Shown here in pieces: positions 54,543 to 63,961 of a stretch of DNA of 64,000 nt. Location: NCBI GenBank assembly GCA_021780495.1, contig JAJXYO010000026.1, positions 1 to 64,000 on the forward strand. Reading direction: 5' to 3'. This DNA is from Deltaproteobacteria bacterium (lineage in GTDB: Bacteria; Desulfobacterota; Desulfuromonadia; Geobacterales; Pseudopelobacteraceae). A program made the translations under genes and the position numbers. Position 1 is the stretch's first letter. Every line of letters begins with the position of its first letter. The notes beneath the pieces are model-generated. The model ran no database searches. It was not told the origin of the DNA and saw nothing but the letters and a program-made list of their open reading frames with translations.

Positions 54543-55058
54543 GACAATCCTCCTTTTCGTCGGGAGCAATGAACACAGATGGTCCGTTTTGATCTTGACG
54601 TAATGATCAGCAACTGCCGTGCCAACGTGCAAGTGACTTATTTTTCAGGAGTTGTCAGCGCGTATTTTCCAGCCTGCCGATAAGTCGTAAGATATACCGA
54701 CATCACCATGTGGAATAATTGACAGTCTGACGTTCTGAATGCTGTCAGGTTCCGATTGCAATGCACTTAACATCGGTCACTTTTTTTACTGTGTGTCCAG
54801 CCCCAGCTCACCATGCTTTCCGAACCGTTCTGGCCCTTGCCGTGACGCCTGATTTAACATGCCCACACCAGGTGGCAAAATCTCTATCACCTTGTAAAAG
54901 CAGTGAAAACTCACATATTTTGAAATGGCACTCTCTGTGATAACGGTAGTAATGAGTGATTGAGGCGTATGTACGTTCAGCAGGCAGGTGATCATCCGGC
55001 AGATAGGAAGGCATGCCGGCTTATCTGTTCGAGGGCTCTGCGGTTTAAGGACATCGAC
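54543..55058. other. Divergent regulatory region between the cyclase operon and the EPS operon
   Basis: About 515 bases. It holds the minus-strand sigma-54 promoter at 54608-54625. For the plus-strand EPS operon, TGGCAC at 54926-54931 could be a -24 box, but the matching -12 position reads GTGA and is poor. No other feature was recognised. Confidence 0.45.
54608..54625 (-). promoter_or_regulatory. Sigma-54 promoter of the small protein-cyclase-Crp operon
   Basis: On the minus strand TTGGCACGGCAGTTGCTG matches the sigma-54 consensus TGGCACG-N4-TTGCW at every key position, with GG and GC exactly ten bases apart. Transcription would start near 54598, about 55 bases before the small membrane gene. 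Confidence 0.8.
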
Positions 55059-56426
55059 ATGGAACAGAACAAGAGACATATTCTTCTGGTATTCGGTGAC
55101 ACCTTTGCTGCCGTTCTGGCTATCCTGACGGCAATTATCATTCAATATAGAAAAATGCCAACCTTGGATGATGTTGTGAATGTAGGGGCTGCAAGGATTC
55201 TCGCGTTCATGGTGATAGTCGTGTTTTTGTCCTTTTTGACGGAGATATACAAAAATCATCATGAGCTGGTTATCAGGGATATTATTGTCAAAATCGGGGC
55301 ATCCCTGGGGCTGTCCTGTTTTGTTTTTTCCTTTTTATCCTATTCCAGCCACTTGGGTGAACACGGTAGCAGAATTCTGGTCACTGCAATAATCCTCTTC
55401 GGCCTTTTTCAATTTCTGTGTCACTCAACCTACCGCCTCTATGTCAAATCCCAGGGGTTTGCCCGCCGCGTCATAATCCTTGGCGTTGGTACCTCTGCCG
55501 GGAATATGGGGGCGCTCATCCCGGAATCCGACGAGAATTATCTGCTTTCGGGGTACATCAGGTGCTCTGACGAATATGCCGTAGTGCCGCCTGCTTCGAT
55601 TCTGGAAAACACTGGCGGGATTTATGAAACCGTCATGCGAGAGAAGGCTGACAAAATAGTGGTTTCGTTGTCGGAGCGGCGCGGCGTATTTCCGCTCAGC
55701 GACGTCATGGCCTGCAAACTGGACGGCATAGAGGTGATGGACGCTCCGTCGTTCTATGAGCATGTCACCGGAAAGCTGTTTCTGGAAGGCATCAATCCCA
55801 GTTGGATCATATTTTCTGAGGGTTTCAAGGTCAGCCGGGTACGCAAAATTATAAAAAGGGGCATGGATGTGCTCTGTGCAACCTTCGGCATCATCCTGAC
55901 CATCCCCTTTCTGCCGTTTATCGTTCTGGCCATCAAGCTTGATTCTCCCGGGCCGGTTTTCTATCGCCAGGAACGTGTCGGAGAAAAGGAAAGCAACTTC
56001 TTCCTCTACAAATTCAGAACAATGAGAGCTGATGCCGAAAGTGGTACCGGAGCGGTGTGGGCTCAAAAAAATGACTCGCGTGTGACCCGCTTAGGCGCAT
56101 TTTTCCGCAAAAGCCGTATCGATGAGTTGCCGCAATTCTTCAATATACTCTGTGGAGAAATGAGCATGGTCGGGCCGCGACCTGAACGTCCGGAATTTGT
56201 TGATAAGCTGAAGGAGATCATTCCCTATTACTCGGAACGGCACTTTGTAAAGCCAGGTGTAACAGGCTGGGCCCAGGTCCGCTATCCCTATGGGGCCTCT
56301 GTCGAGGATGCCAAGGAAAAGCTCCGTTTCGACCTGTACTATATCAAAAACCTGTCCTTAACCTTTGATATCATGATCATCCTGGAAACGATTCAGGTTG
56401 TCCTTTTCAGGAGAGGAGCACGGTGA
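55059..56426 (+). CDS. Initiating sugar transferase of the EPS locus (TIGR03013-type)
   Basis: A 455-residue polyprenyl-phosphate sugar-phosphotransferase. The N-terminal half has four transmembrane helices and a nucleotide-binding-like domain (RRVIILGVGTSAGNMG). The C-terminal bacterial sugar-transferase domain is clear: KRGMDVLCATFGIILTIPFL membrane re-entrant helix, DSPGPVFYRQERVG, KFRTMRADAE, RKSRIDELPQFFNIL and SMVGPRPERPEF. It starts EPS repeat synthesis on undecaprenyl phosphate. ATG 55059 has AAGGA seven bases upstream. First gene of the EPS operon. Confidence 0.92.
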   Translation: MEQNKRHILLVFGDTFAAVLAILTAIIIQYRKMPTLDDVVNVGAARILAFMVIVVFLSFLTEIYKNHHELVIRDIIVKIGASLGLSCFVFSFLSYSSHLGEHGSRILVTAIILFGLFQFLCHSTYRLYVKSQGFARRVIILGVGTSAGNMGALIPESDENYLLSGYIRCSDEYAVVPPASILENTGGIYETVMREKADKIVVSLSERRGVFPLSDVMACKLDGIEVMDAPSFYEHVTGKLFLEGINPSWIIFSEGFKVSRVRKIIKRGMDVLCATFGIILTIPFLPFIVLAIKLDSPGPVFYRQERVGEKESNFFLYKFRTMRADAESGTGAVWAQKNDSRVTRLGAFFRKSRIDELPQFFNILCGEMSMVGPRPERPEFVDKLKEIIPYYSERHFVKPGVTGWAQVRYPYGASVEDAKEKLRFDLYYIKNLSLTFDIMIILETIQVVLFRRGAR

Positions 56427-56486
56427 CCGTTAAACACGAGGCGTCCACTCTTTCTGCTATCAAATCCGAAAGTAAAGGAGATCACG

Positions 56487-57290
56487 ATGAAAAAATGGCT
56501 ACTGTTAGCATGTGTCGGATTAATGTTGTGCCCGTCACTGACAAATGCCGGTGATTACGTTATCGGCGAGGGAGACGTTCTGGACGTTTTTGTGTGGGGC
56601 GTCAAGGAGCTAAATGTTTCTGTCAAAGTGCGTCCGGATGGAAAGATAACCATCCCCGGCATAGGAGATGTAAAAGCCGCCGGGTTCACACCACCGGGAC
56701 TCCAGAAGTCGCTTGTCGATAAGTTGAAGGAATTGGTTAAACACCCGAACGTCACGATAACGGTCAAGGAGATTAACAACAGTAAAGCCTATATATTTGG
56801 CGGCGGGGTCAAGTCTACCGTCTATGATCTCAATCGCAGTACAACTCTTTTACAGCTGTTGTGCAACATAGGAGATATCAAAAACGCAGATCTCAAAAGA
56901 GCGTACGTTCGCAGAGATGGAAAAATTATCAAGGCAGGTTTTTACAAGCTATTCATTGGTGGCGATACCAGCGGGGATATAACGATTGAATCAAACGATT
57001 CTATCTATATTCCTCTGCTTGCGAATAACAGCATCTATGTTCTGGGGGCTGTAGCCAATCCGAAATTCATTGAATACCGGGATGGAATGACTGTCATGGA
57101 AGCGGTGCTTGAAGCCGGTGGATTCAGTAAATTCGCCAAACAGAACGACACGACCATCTTGCGTAGAGAAGGTAATAAGGAAGTGATGATTCCTGTCAAG
57201 GCAAAGGACCTGTGGAATAACGGGGATTTGGAACAGAACCTCAAGCTCAAGCCGAATGATTATGTCATCGTCAAGGAAAGCCTTTTCTGA
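56487..57290 (+). CDS. Polysaccharide export protein (Wza/PES type)
   Basis: A 267-residue exported protein with signal peptide (cleavage near TNAGDY). The PES domain YVIGEGDVLDVFVWGVKELN...VRPDGKITIPGIGDVKAAG is followed by two SLBB-type units (KAYIFGGGVKSTVYDL; IYVLGAVANPKFIEYRDGMTVMEAVLEAGG). Such proteins form the outer-membrane or periplasmic part of the export channel. There is no obvious lipobox cysteine, unlike E. coli Wza. AAAGGAG precedes ATG 56487; the next gene starts 44 bases after the stop. Confidence 0.9.
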   Translation: MKKWLLLACVGLMLCPSLTNAGDYVIGEGDVLDVFVWGVKELNVSVKVRPDGKITIPGIGDVKAAGFTPPGLQKSLVDKLKELVKHPNVTITVKEINNSKAYIFGGGVKSTVYDLNRSTTLLQLLCNIGDIKNADLKRAYVRRDGKIIKAGFYKLFIGGDTSGDITIESNDSIYIPLLANNSIYVLGAVANPKFIEYRDGMTVMEAVLEAGGFSKFAKQNDTTILRREGNKEVMIPVKAKDLWNNGDLEQNLKLKPNDYVIVKESLF

Positions 57291-57334
57291 CCGGCAATTT
57301 ATGTAACAAAATAACTTTTTAACGGGGTGGCCAT

Positions 57335-58813
57335 ATGTACCAATCATCCGAGTTCGACTACAAAAAATATCTTCAATTAATCAGCAAGAAAAAATATCTG
57401 TTTATATCGATGGCTCTCGTGATTATGACCGGGGTAGTTATTGTCAGTTATCTCCTGCCGGAGCGGTATGAAGCCAAAAGTACTGTTTTCGTGGAAAAAA
57501 GCGTTATAAGCGAACTGCTGAAAGGGATTTCCTTGTCGCCTTCATACGAGGAAAAAACAAGGGTTTTGACGTATTCGATGAAAAGCCGAGCCTTGCTTCT
57601 CAAGGTAATCAATGATCTGGGCATGAACGTAACTATGCAGAACCGTGGACAGATGGAAAATATGGTCAAGGAATTCCAGGATAATACCGACATCAAGCTG
57701 AACGACAAGGAAGGGCTGTTCACCATAACGTACACGAATAAAAACCCGCGCCTGGCCCGGGACTATGTGAATGCGCTGGTTCACCGCTATATCGAAGAAA
57801 ACATCACATCCAAGCGGGAAGAATCGTCCGGCGCCAACACCATACTTGCGGATCAGATTAAAAGCATCAAGGCCAAGCTCGAAGAGTCGGAGGCCAGGGC
57901 AGACAATTACAAAAGAGATAATAGTGGTTTGCTTGCTCAGAATGACGTCGCGCTGACTGCCGAAATTGGCGATGCTCAGCAGAAGATTAATGACATTGAT
58001 GCAAAACGCCGCCAGTTGGAGAGTCAGCTGAGCTTGGCAAAGAAGAATAGTCCGCTGAAAGCAAAGTTGGACGAGCTGCAAAAAAAACAGCACGAACTGA
58101 GCCTGATCTACACGGACAATCACCCTGAAGTTATCGAGACTAAAAACGAGATTGCATCCATCAGGGAACAGATGAAATCGGGTGGGTCGAGATCAGAGCA
58201 GGGTGCCGCTCCTTCACTGGAGGTAGAAAAAATCGCCTTGGAGCTAAATTCACTTCGTGACAATGCGAACATTCAAAGGCGCTTTATTGCTACGAAGCAG
58301 GCTCAATTAAGAAGTATTCCGGCTGTCAGGAGTGGGTTAGATGAGCTTGAACGGGATAAAAACAGTCAGAAACTACTGTATGAGCAGCTTGTGACGAGAT
58401 ACGGGCAGTCGGAGGTATCCAAACACATTGATGTACAGGGCAAAGCGACTGATTTCAGAATAGTCGATCCGGCGATACTTCCGATCAGGCCAATTGCACC
58501 GGTACGGGTAAAAATCATACTGTTTGGAATTGCCGGGGGGGTGTTGGCAAGTTTTTGTCTGCTGGTGCTGATGGATACTCTGGATCGGTCGGTACGGAAT
58601 GTCGAATCACTCCGGTCGCTGGGGGTTCAGGTTCTTGCGGTGGTGCCTACGATCGAAAATCCGGCCGAATTGCTGGCATTGCGCAAGCGCGACTATTGGT
58701 TTTACAGCATTGCGGCACTCTGTTTCATGCTGATTCTGGCAACTATCCCTATCGAACTAATGCGCCATCAACCCACGACACTGTCAGTGCTGTCGGCATT
58801 TATACGTATCTGA
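57335..58813 (+). CDS. Polysaccharide chain-length regulator (Wzz type, XrtA-associated)
   Basis: A 492-residue inner-membrane co-polymerase. Transmembrane helices lie near residues 24-45 and 390-410, with a third near the end (FYSIAALCFMLILATIPIEL). The periplasmic part is a long coiled coil (residues 150-330), and the Pro-rich motif ILPIRPIAPVRVKII stands before the second helix. The kinase partner is encoded by the next gene rather than fused. GGGGTGG precedes ATG 57335. Confidence 0.9.
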   Translation: MYQSSEFDYKKYLQLISKKKYLFISMALVIMTGVVIVSYLLPERYEAKSTVFVEKSVISELLKGISLSPSYEEKTRVLTYSMKSRALLLKVINDLGMNVTMQNRGQMENMVKEFQDNTDIKLNDKEGLFTITYTNKNPRLARDYVNALVHRYIEENITSKREESSGANTILADQIKSIKAKLEESEARADNYKRDNSGLLAQNDVALTAEIGDAQQKINDIDAKRRQLESQLSLAKKNSPLKAKLDELQKKQHELSLIYTDNHPEVIETKNEIASIREQMKSGGSRSEQGAAPSLEVEKIALELNSLRDNANIQRRFIATKQAQLRSIPAVRSGLDELERDKNSQKLLYEQLVTRYGQSEVSKHIDVQGKATDFRIVDPAILPIRPIAPVRVKIILFGIAGGVLASFCLLVLMDTLDRSVRNVESLRSLGVQVLAVVPTIENPAELLALRKRDYWFYSIAALCFMLILATIPIELMRHQPTTLSVLSAFIRI

Positions 58814-58871
58814 CAATAACGATCTTCATATCCGCCGATGATGTTGACTACGGTAATTGAAAGGAAATTAT

Positions 58872-59675
58872 ATGAGCAGAATCGAGGATGCACTTGAAAA
58901 AGCAGCGAAATTACGGGTTGAAACGACCCCTGACGTGCAGGTGGAAAAAATAGTTCCCAAGATCCATCTTCCGCCACCGATGACGTTACCCGGTATCACG
59001 GTGACAAACCCGTTACTTGTGACCGTTAATGACCCGAATACCCAGGCAGCGGAGGAATACCGCAAGTTGAAATCGTTTATCGTCAAACTCACCAAAGAGG
59101 GCACCTTTCTGAATATGCTGATGGTGACCAGTTCGATTGGCGGTGAAGGCAAGAGCCTGACCTCCCTGAATCTCGCCATAAGCATGGCCCAGGACTTCGA
59201 TCACACTGTCCTGCTGGTGGATGCAGATATCAGAAAACCGACGCTCCATAGTTATCTGGGCATTGAAAATTCTATTGGTCTTACAGATTGTCTTCTGGAT
59301 GGTGTCGAAGTCAAGGAGGCACTCATTCGCACCGGTATCGGTAAGTTGAACTTTCTGCCGGCCGGCCGGAGCGTGCCGAATCCCGCGGAAGTATTCTCTT
59401 CCCAGCGGATGAGCGATTTCATTCTTGAGATGAAAAATCGCTACCCGGACCGCTACATTATTATCGACTCGCCACCCGTGCTGCCATTTGCCGAAACCCG
59501 TTCGCTGAGCGCCATTGTTGATGGAATCGTGCTGGTAGCAAAGGAAGGTCTTGTGACACTGCACAACATCGAGGAAACGATAGAGTGTGTCAAAGGAACC
59601 CCGATGCTGGGCATCGTTTACAATGACGCGATAACCGAAAAAAATCTTGGTCATTACCAGTACTGCCGGGAATAG
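58872..59675 (+). CDS. Tyrosine autokinase of the EPS locus (CpsD/CapB type)
   Basis: A 267-residue BY-kinase. It has a Walker A motif SSIGGEGKSLTSLNLA, a Walker A' VLLVDADIRKP and a Walker B-like YIIIDSPPV, plus C-terminal tyrosines (GHYQYCRE) for autophosphorylation. It pairs with the chain-length regulator, whose cytoplasmic end activates it, and phosphorylation cycles control polymer length and export. ATG 58872 has AAAGGA upstream; the earlier TTG 58857 is unlikely. Confidence 0.9.
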   Translation: MSRIEDALEKAAKLRVETTPDVQVEKIVPKIHLPPPMTLPGITVTNPLLVTVNDPNTQAAEEYRKLKSFIVKLTKEGTFLNMLMVTSSIGGEGKSLTSLNLAISMAQDFDHTVLLVDADIRKPTLHSYLGIENSIGLTDCLLDGVEVKEALIRTGIGKLNFLPAGRSVPNPAEVFSSQRMSDFILEMKNRYPDRYIIIDSPPVLPFAETRSLSAIVDGIVLVAKEGLVTLHNIEETIECVKGTPMLGIVYNDAITEKNLGHYQYCRE

Positions 59676-59762
59676 CTCCTGAATGCCGGATATAAATTCC
59701 CTTCAGTCTGTCCACGCATGGCGCGGAACGGATAAGGTCTCAAAATCATAGGGGGAAAGGCA

Positions 59763-60932
59763 ATGTACGAGACTTTTTTTAACCTGAAACAGAAGCCGTT
59801 TGATCTTCTGCCAAATCCGGATTTCCTTTTTATGAGCAGTTCGCACAAAAAGGCGCTGTCCTATCTGGACTACGGCATCAGGGAGAGGGTTGGCTTCATT
59901 CTCCTCACCGGTGAAATCGGATCAGGCAAGACCACGGTTATCCGGAATCTCATAAAGAAAAACCTGACCAATGTTGTTTTGTCCAAGATTTTCAATACAC
60001 GGGTCGATTCCGAACAACTGATTGCCATGATTAATGACGATTTTGGCCTGCCTGTACAGAACAAGGACAAAATTACAATGCTGAGGGATTTGAATACCTT
60101 CCTGATCGAACAATTCGAAATTGGACATCAGCCGGTGCTGATCATAGACGAGGCACAGAACCTTAGCCAGGAGCTGCTGGAAGAAATCAGGATGCTTTCA
60201 AATCTTGAAACCGACAATGCCAAGCTTCTTCAGATCATCCTCGTTGGACAGCCGGAACTGCGAAAAACCCTGGCTTCGTCTACCTTGGTCCAATTGCGTC
60301 AGAGAATCAGCATCAACTGTCATATCCAACCGCTCAGTCGAACAGAGATTGAACTCTATATCCTTTATCGCCTGGAAAAAGCCGGTGACCGGGATGCAGC
60401 GAGCTTTTCGGAGGAAACGATCAATTTGATCTTTACCTACAGCAGGGGGATTCCAAGGCTGATTAACATAATCTGCGATTTCATCATGCTGGCTGCATTT
60501 GCCGAGGAGACCAAGGTCATCGATGTTGCGCTGGTTCAGGATATCATCGGAGACCTGGACTTCGAGTATCACTATTGGGGCAGCGAGTCACTGGACGGAC
60601 ACGCTGCAAAAGAAAATCCGGTCGCGGAAAATGCGTCCGCCACTCATTCCGAATCGGCGTTCTCTGAACTGCTCAAGGACTTCAACGAGCGCATTGAGCA
60701 TCTGGGCAAAGAATCCGAATCGACCAATCAAAAGATGTTTCAGGAGCTAACGGCAAAAATTACCGACCTTGAGAAGTCAATGAAGCTGCATCAGGAAAAG
60801 ACAGGCACACTGATCCAAAAAATTTATAAAAGTTCGTCAATCGTCGATGCCGATAAATCGGGCAAATTATTACGTGAAGAAGGGTCGCAATCCATTATGG
60901 GTACAATGTTTGGCCGCATGTTCAAACTCTGA
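59763..60932 (+). CDS. ExeA-like AAA ATPase of the EPS locus
   Basis: A 389-residue protein with an ExeA/GspA-type AAA domain: YETFFNLKQKPFDLLPNPDF at the start, Walker A TGEIGSGKTTVIRNL, Walker B VLIIDEAQNL and sensor ILVGQPELR. The last 100 residues are coiled-coil-rich (FNERIEHLGKESE). It is the ATPase regularly found next to the autokinase in XrtA-associated EPS operons; its mechanical role is not established. AAAGGC precedes ATG 59763. Confidence 0.87.
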   Translation: MYETFFNLKQKPFDLLPNPDFLFMSSSHKKALSYLDYGIRERVGFILLTGEIGSGKTTVIRNLIKKNLTNVVLSKIFNTRVDSEQLIAMINDDFGLPVQNKDKITMLRDLNTFLIEQFEIGHQPVLIIDEAQNLSQELLEEIRMLSNLETDNAKLLQIILVGQPELRKTLASSTLVQLRQRISINCHIQPLSRTEIELYILYRLEKAGDRDAASFSEETINLIFTYSRGIPRLINIICDFIMLAAFAEETKVIDVALVQDIIGDLDFEYHYWGSESLDGHAAKENPVAENASATHSESAFSELLKDFNERIEHLGKESESTNQKMFQELTAKITDLEKSMKLHQEKTGTLIQKIYKSSSIVDADKSGKLLREEGSQSIMGTMFGRMFKL

Positions 60933-60950
60933 GTTTTATTGGAGGACGTA

Positions 60951-62177
60951 ATGGCGAACGTACTAAGGGCATCTGCAATACTCATCATTTTTTCATCAGT
61001 CAACATCGCACAGGCGGCTGAATTCGAGGCGCATCCGTCTTTAGCCGTCAGCGAGGAGTTCACTGATAATGTGTTGGAGTCTAACGTCAATCGTGTTTCG
61101 GATTTCATCACCCGGGTACAGCCAGGACTTGCCATGACATACAATGCGCCGATGCTGACCGGAGACCTGACATACGTATTCGACTACCGGAACTACGCCA
61201 AAAATAACCATGACGACGAGATTGCACACGCTCTCAGCGCGAAAGCTAATCTGAACGCAGTGAAAGACCTCCTCTTTTTGGAGGTCAGCGATGAATATCA
61301 ACGGGTATCGCTGGATGCAACCAGGGATACGACCAAGGAAAGCCTCTTTGTTAACCAGTCAGATCGCAATATAGTCACGGCTTCACCCTATTTCATTCTC
61401 CATCCCTCGCAAAGAATGCTGATAAAAACCGGGTACAAATTCATGGATACCCGCTATTTCAAGTCAGTCGCAATTGATAAGACCAACCACATTGGCTATC
61501 TGGACATGGCCTATGAATTGTCAAAACGTTTTAATCTGACGGCCAATTATACCTTTACCAGAGAGACGGCAGATGTCGATAATTACCGGCAGCACCAAGC
61601 GCTGGGAGGCTTCCGCTACGAGTATTCGGATCAATCGTTTTTGTTTGCGCAGGCAGGAAACGCCTGGACCCGTTATGACTCGGGCCAGCATCTCAATAAA
61701 CTGATCTGGAACGCGGGAATAACGCAGGTGTTTAACACAGTTACCTGCACGGTAACCACGGGTGTGAGATACGACGAAGATCCGTTGCGCAACATTATGC
61801 AGGAAACCTTTGTCAGCGGTATCATAACGCAAAAACTGAACAGAGGCTCCCTCAGCTTTTCGCCCGGCTATTCCGAGTACGTCCTGACCAAGACAAATTA
61901 CCTGCAGACAAAGAAATATGGTGCGACTGTGAACGGACAGTACGATTTTACCGCAAGCTTCAGCGGCAGGCTCGGTGTAACGGCGGAAAGGTATCAACAG
62001 CCGCAACTTGGCAGCTACACCAGGCGTGTGATTGTCGATTCCGGTCTCAGCTATCTTCTGGCCAGGCAATTGAGCCTCTCGCTCAACTATATCTACGTTG
62101 ACTATTACTCGCCGGAAATCGTGACGGACAACCGGCATATCAACCGCGCCATTATTGTAATAAGCAAAACATTCTGA
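60951..62177 (+). CDS. EPS-locus outer-membrane beta-barrel protein
   Basis: A 408-residue exported protein. After the signal peptide (cleavage near IAQAAEF) comes a series of amphipathic strands with aromatic girdles and a terminal ISKTF phenylalanine, as in large outer-membrane barrels. Repeated forms such as LTYVFDYRNYAKN, FNLTANYTFTRE and LSLSLNYIYVDYYS support this. It matches the barrel gene common in PEP-CTERM/XrtA EPS loci and may form part of the export route. GGAGG lies five bases before ATG 60951. Confidence 0.82.
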   Translation: MANVLRASAILIIFSSVNIAQAAEFEAHPSLAVSEEFTDNVLESNVNRVSDFITRVQPGLAMTYNAPMLTGDLTYVFDYRNYAKNNHDDEIAHALSAKANLNAVKDLLFLEVSDEYQRVSLDATRDTTKESLFVNQSDRNIVTASPYFILHPSQRMLIKTGYKFMDTRYFKSVAIDKTNHIGYLDMAYELSKRFNLTANYTFTRETADVDNYRQHQALGGFRYEYSDQSFLFAQAGNAWTRYDSGQHLNKLIWNAGITQVFNTVTCTVTTGVRYDEDPLRNIMQETFVSGIITQKLNRGSLSFSPGYSEYVLTKTNYLQTKKYGATVNGQYDFTASFSGRLGVTAERYQQPQLGSYTRRVIVDSGLSYLLARQLSLSLNYIYVDYYSPEIVTDNRHINRAIIVISKTF

Positions 62178-62187
62178 GGGGTATCGC

Positions 62188-63111
62188 ATGCTAAATGCTC
62201 TGACCATAGATGTGGAGGATTATTTCCAGGTGACCGCATTCGAGCGGCAGATCAAACCTCATGAGTGGGACACGTTTCCGCTTCGGGTTGAAGGCAACAC
62301 CCTGCGGATCCTGGATATGCTTGATGAGTTCTCTGTCCGCGCAACGTTCTTCATCCTGGGGTGGGTTGCCGAGCGGCTGCCCGCCCTGGTGCGGGAAATT
62401 CAGCGTCGAGGGCATGAAATCGCCTGCCACGGATACGGGCATCAGCTTATATACCGCCTTTCGCCGCAAGCGTTCAGGGATGACGTCTCCAAAGCAAAAT
62501 CCATTCTTGAAGATATCAGCGGCGAACCGGTTTACGGGTACCGGGCGCCCAGCTATTCCATTACGGCAAAGTCGCTCTGGGCACTCGATGTTCTTGTCGA
62601 AGAGGGTTTTACCTACGATTCAAGCATTTTTCCCATTACCCACGATATCTATGGCATCGCGGGCGGGAAACGCTTTCCACACGATGTATTGACGCATGCC
62701 GGCACGATCCGGGAATTCCCGATATCAACCTTCGCCGTCAAGGCCGGAGGCTGGAAGACCAATGTGCCGATAGCCGGTGGCGGCTATTTGCGGCTGTTTC
62801 CCGTCTCTCTGGTAACAAAGGCCATTCAGACGATCAATAGCGGGGAGCAGCAGCCGGCAATCGTCTACTTTCACCCGTGGGAGATCGACCCGCAGCAGCC
62901 GCGGATCAGGACCGGGATTAAATCGCGTTTCAGACATTACCTGAATCTGGGGCGGATGGAGTCGAAAATACGCTATCTGCTGAAAAGGTTGAGTTTTTCA
63001 ACCGCACAAGAGTGTCTGGATGCCAAAACCCCATCCTGTTTGTCATATAAACGGGTGTCGCCAGCCAGAAGCGCTGATCTGTTGCATACTATGCATAAAC
63101 GAGGTGCCTGA
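62188..63111 (+). CDS. EPS polysaccharide deacetylase (NodB-like, DUF3473)
   Basis: A 307-residue cytosolic or periplasmic CE4-family protein. The metal site is seen as LTIDVEDYFQ (catalytic Asp) and EIACHGYGHQLIY (two His), and YGYRAPSYSIT carries a conserved Arg. The tail with FHPWEIDPQQPR is typical of the DUF3473-fused deacetylase in XrtA EPS loci. It would remove acetyl groups from the amino-sugar polymer. The stop is one base before the permease start. Confidence 0.9.
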   Translation: MLNALTIDVEDYFQVTAFERQIKPHEWDTFPLRVEGNTLRILDMLDEFSVRATFFILGWVAERLPALVREIQRRGHEIACHGYGHQLIYRLSPQAFRDDVSKAKSILEDISGEPVYGYRAPSYSITAKSLWALDVLVEEGFTYDSSIFPITHDIYGIAGGKRFPHDVLTHAGTIREFPISTFAVKAGGWKTNVPIAGGGYLRLFPVSLVTKAIQTINSGEQQPAIVYFHPWEIDPQQPRIRTGIKSRFRHYLNLGRMESKIRYLLKRLSFSTAQECLDAKTPSCLSYKRVSPARSADLLHTMHKRGA

Positions 63112-63112
63112 T

Positions 63113-63961
63113 ATGGAGTTAACAGCAGGAGTCACACCTGGCAGGCCTTCCGTTGTGATTGTTCCCTATAAAGGTCTATTCCAGCTGGACCTTCCCGATA
63201 TCTGGCGATATCGGGAGCTGCTCTACTTCCTGGTCTGGAAGGATATCCTGATTCGTTACAAGCAGACGGTGATCGGGATGAGCTGGGCAATTTTGCAACC
63301 ATTGATCACGATGGTCATATTTACGGTTATTTTTGGAACACTGGTACATGTGCCATCGGATGGGACGCCATACCCCATATTTGCCTTTGCTGCTTTGCTG
63401 CCGTGGAACTTCTTTTCGCAAGCGCTCAGCCGAAGTGGCGCGAGCCTGGTAGGAAACACCAACCTCATTACAAAAGTCTATTTTCCCCGTTTGCTGATCC
63501 CGCTCTCTTCAACTATTTCGCCGGTGGTTGACCTGTTTTTTTCGTTCCTGATCCTGCTGGTGCTGATGCCCATGTATGGAATCGCGCCCACTTGGGGCCT
63601 GCTGCTGCTCCCGCTATTCGTGATGCTTACCCTCGCGACCGCCTTGGCGGTGGGACTGTGGCTGACGACGTTGAATGTGAAGTACCGGGATGTCGGCTAT
63701 GTGATCCCGTTTTTGATTCAAATATGGATGTATGCCTCTCCGGTTGTCTATCCCTTGAGTATGGTTCCGGCAAAATGGCGCCTGCTCTATAGTTTGAATC
63801 CGATGGTCGGGATAATCGAGGGCTTCAGGTGGGCAATCATTGGCAGCGGCCGGCCTGACGTTCTGTCAATCGTAATCAGCTCGCTCGTGGTTGTGGTGTT
63901 GATGGCAGGCGGGCTTATATATTTCAAGAACATGGAACAGACCTTTGCCGACATCATCTGA
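63113..63961 (+). CDS. ABC-2 type polysaccharide transport permease
   Basis: A 282-residue inner-membrane protein of the Wzm/KpsM family: cytoplasmic N-terminus with YRELLYFLVWKDILIRYKQTVIG, then six transmembrane helices and the FGTLVHVPSDGTPYPIFAFAALLPWNFFS loop. The ATPase partner should follow beyond the right edge, because the gene ends 39 bases from it. GAGGTG precedes ATG 63113. Its presence points to ABC-type export for the polymer or for a side substrate. Confidence 0.9.
   Translation: MELTAGVTPGRPSVVIVPYKGLFQLDLPDIWRYRELLYFLVWKDILIRYKQTVIGMSWAILQPLITMVIFTVIFGTLVHVPSDGTPYPIFAFAALLPWNFFSQALSRSGASLVGNTNLITKVYFPRLLIPLSSTISPVVDLFFSFLILLVLMPMYGIAPTWGLLLLPLFVMLTLATALAVGLWLTTLNVKYRDVGYVIPFLIQIWMYASPVVYPLSMVPAKWRLLYSLNPMVGIIEGFRWAIIGSGRPDVLSIVISSLVVVVLMAGGLIYFKNMEQTFADII

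Noticed and set aside
54926-54945. Sigma-54 promoter for the EPS operon
   Set aside because: The -24 box TGGCAC is perfect but the base pair at the -12 position is GTGA instead of TTGC with the required GC.
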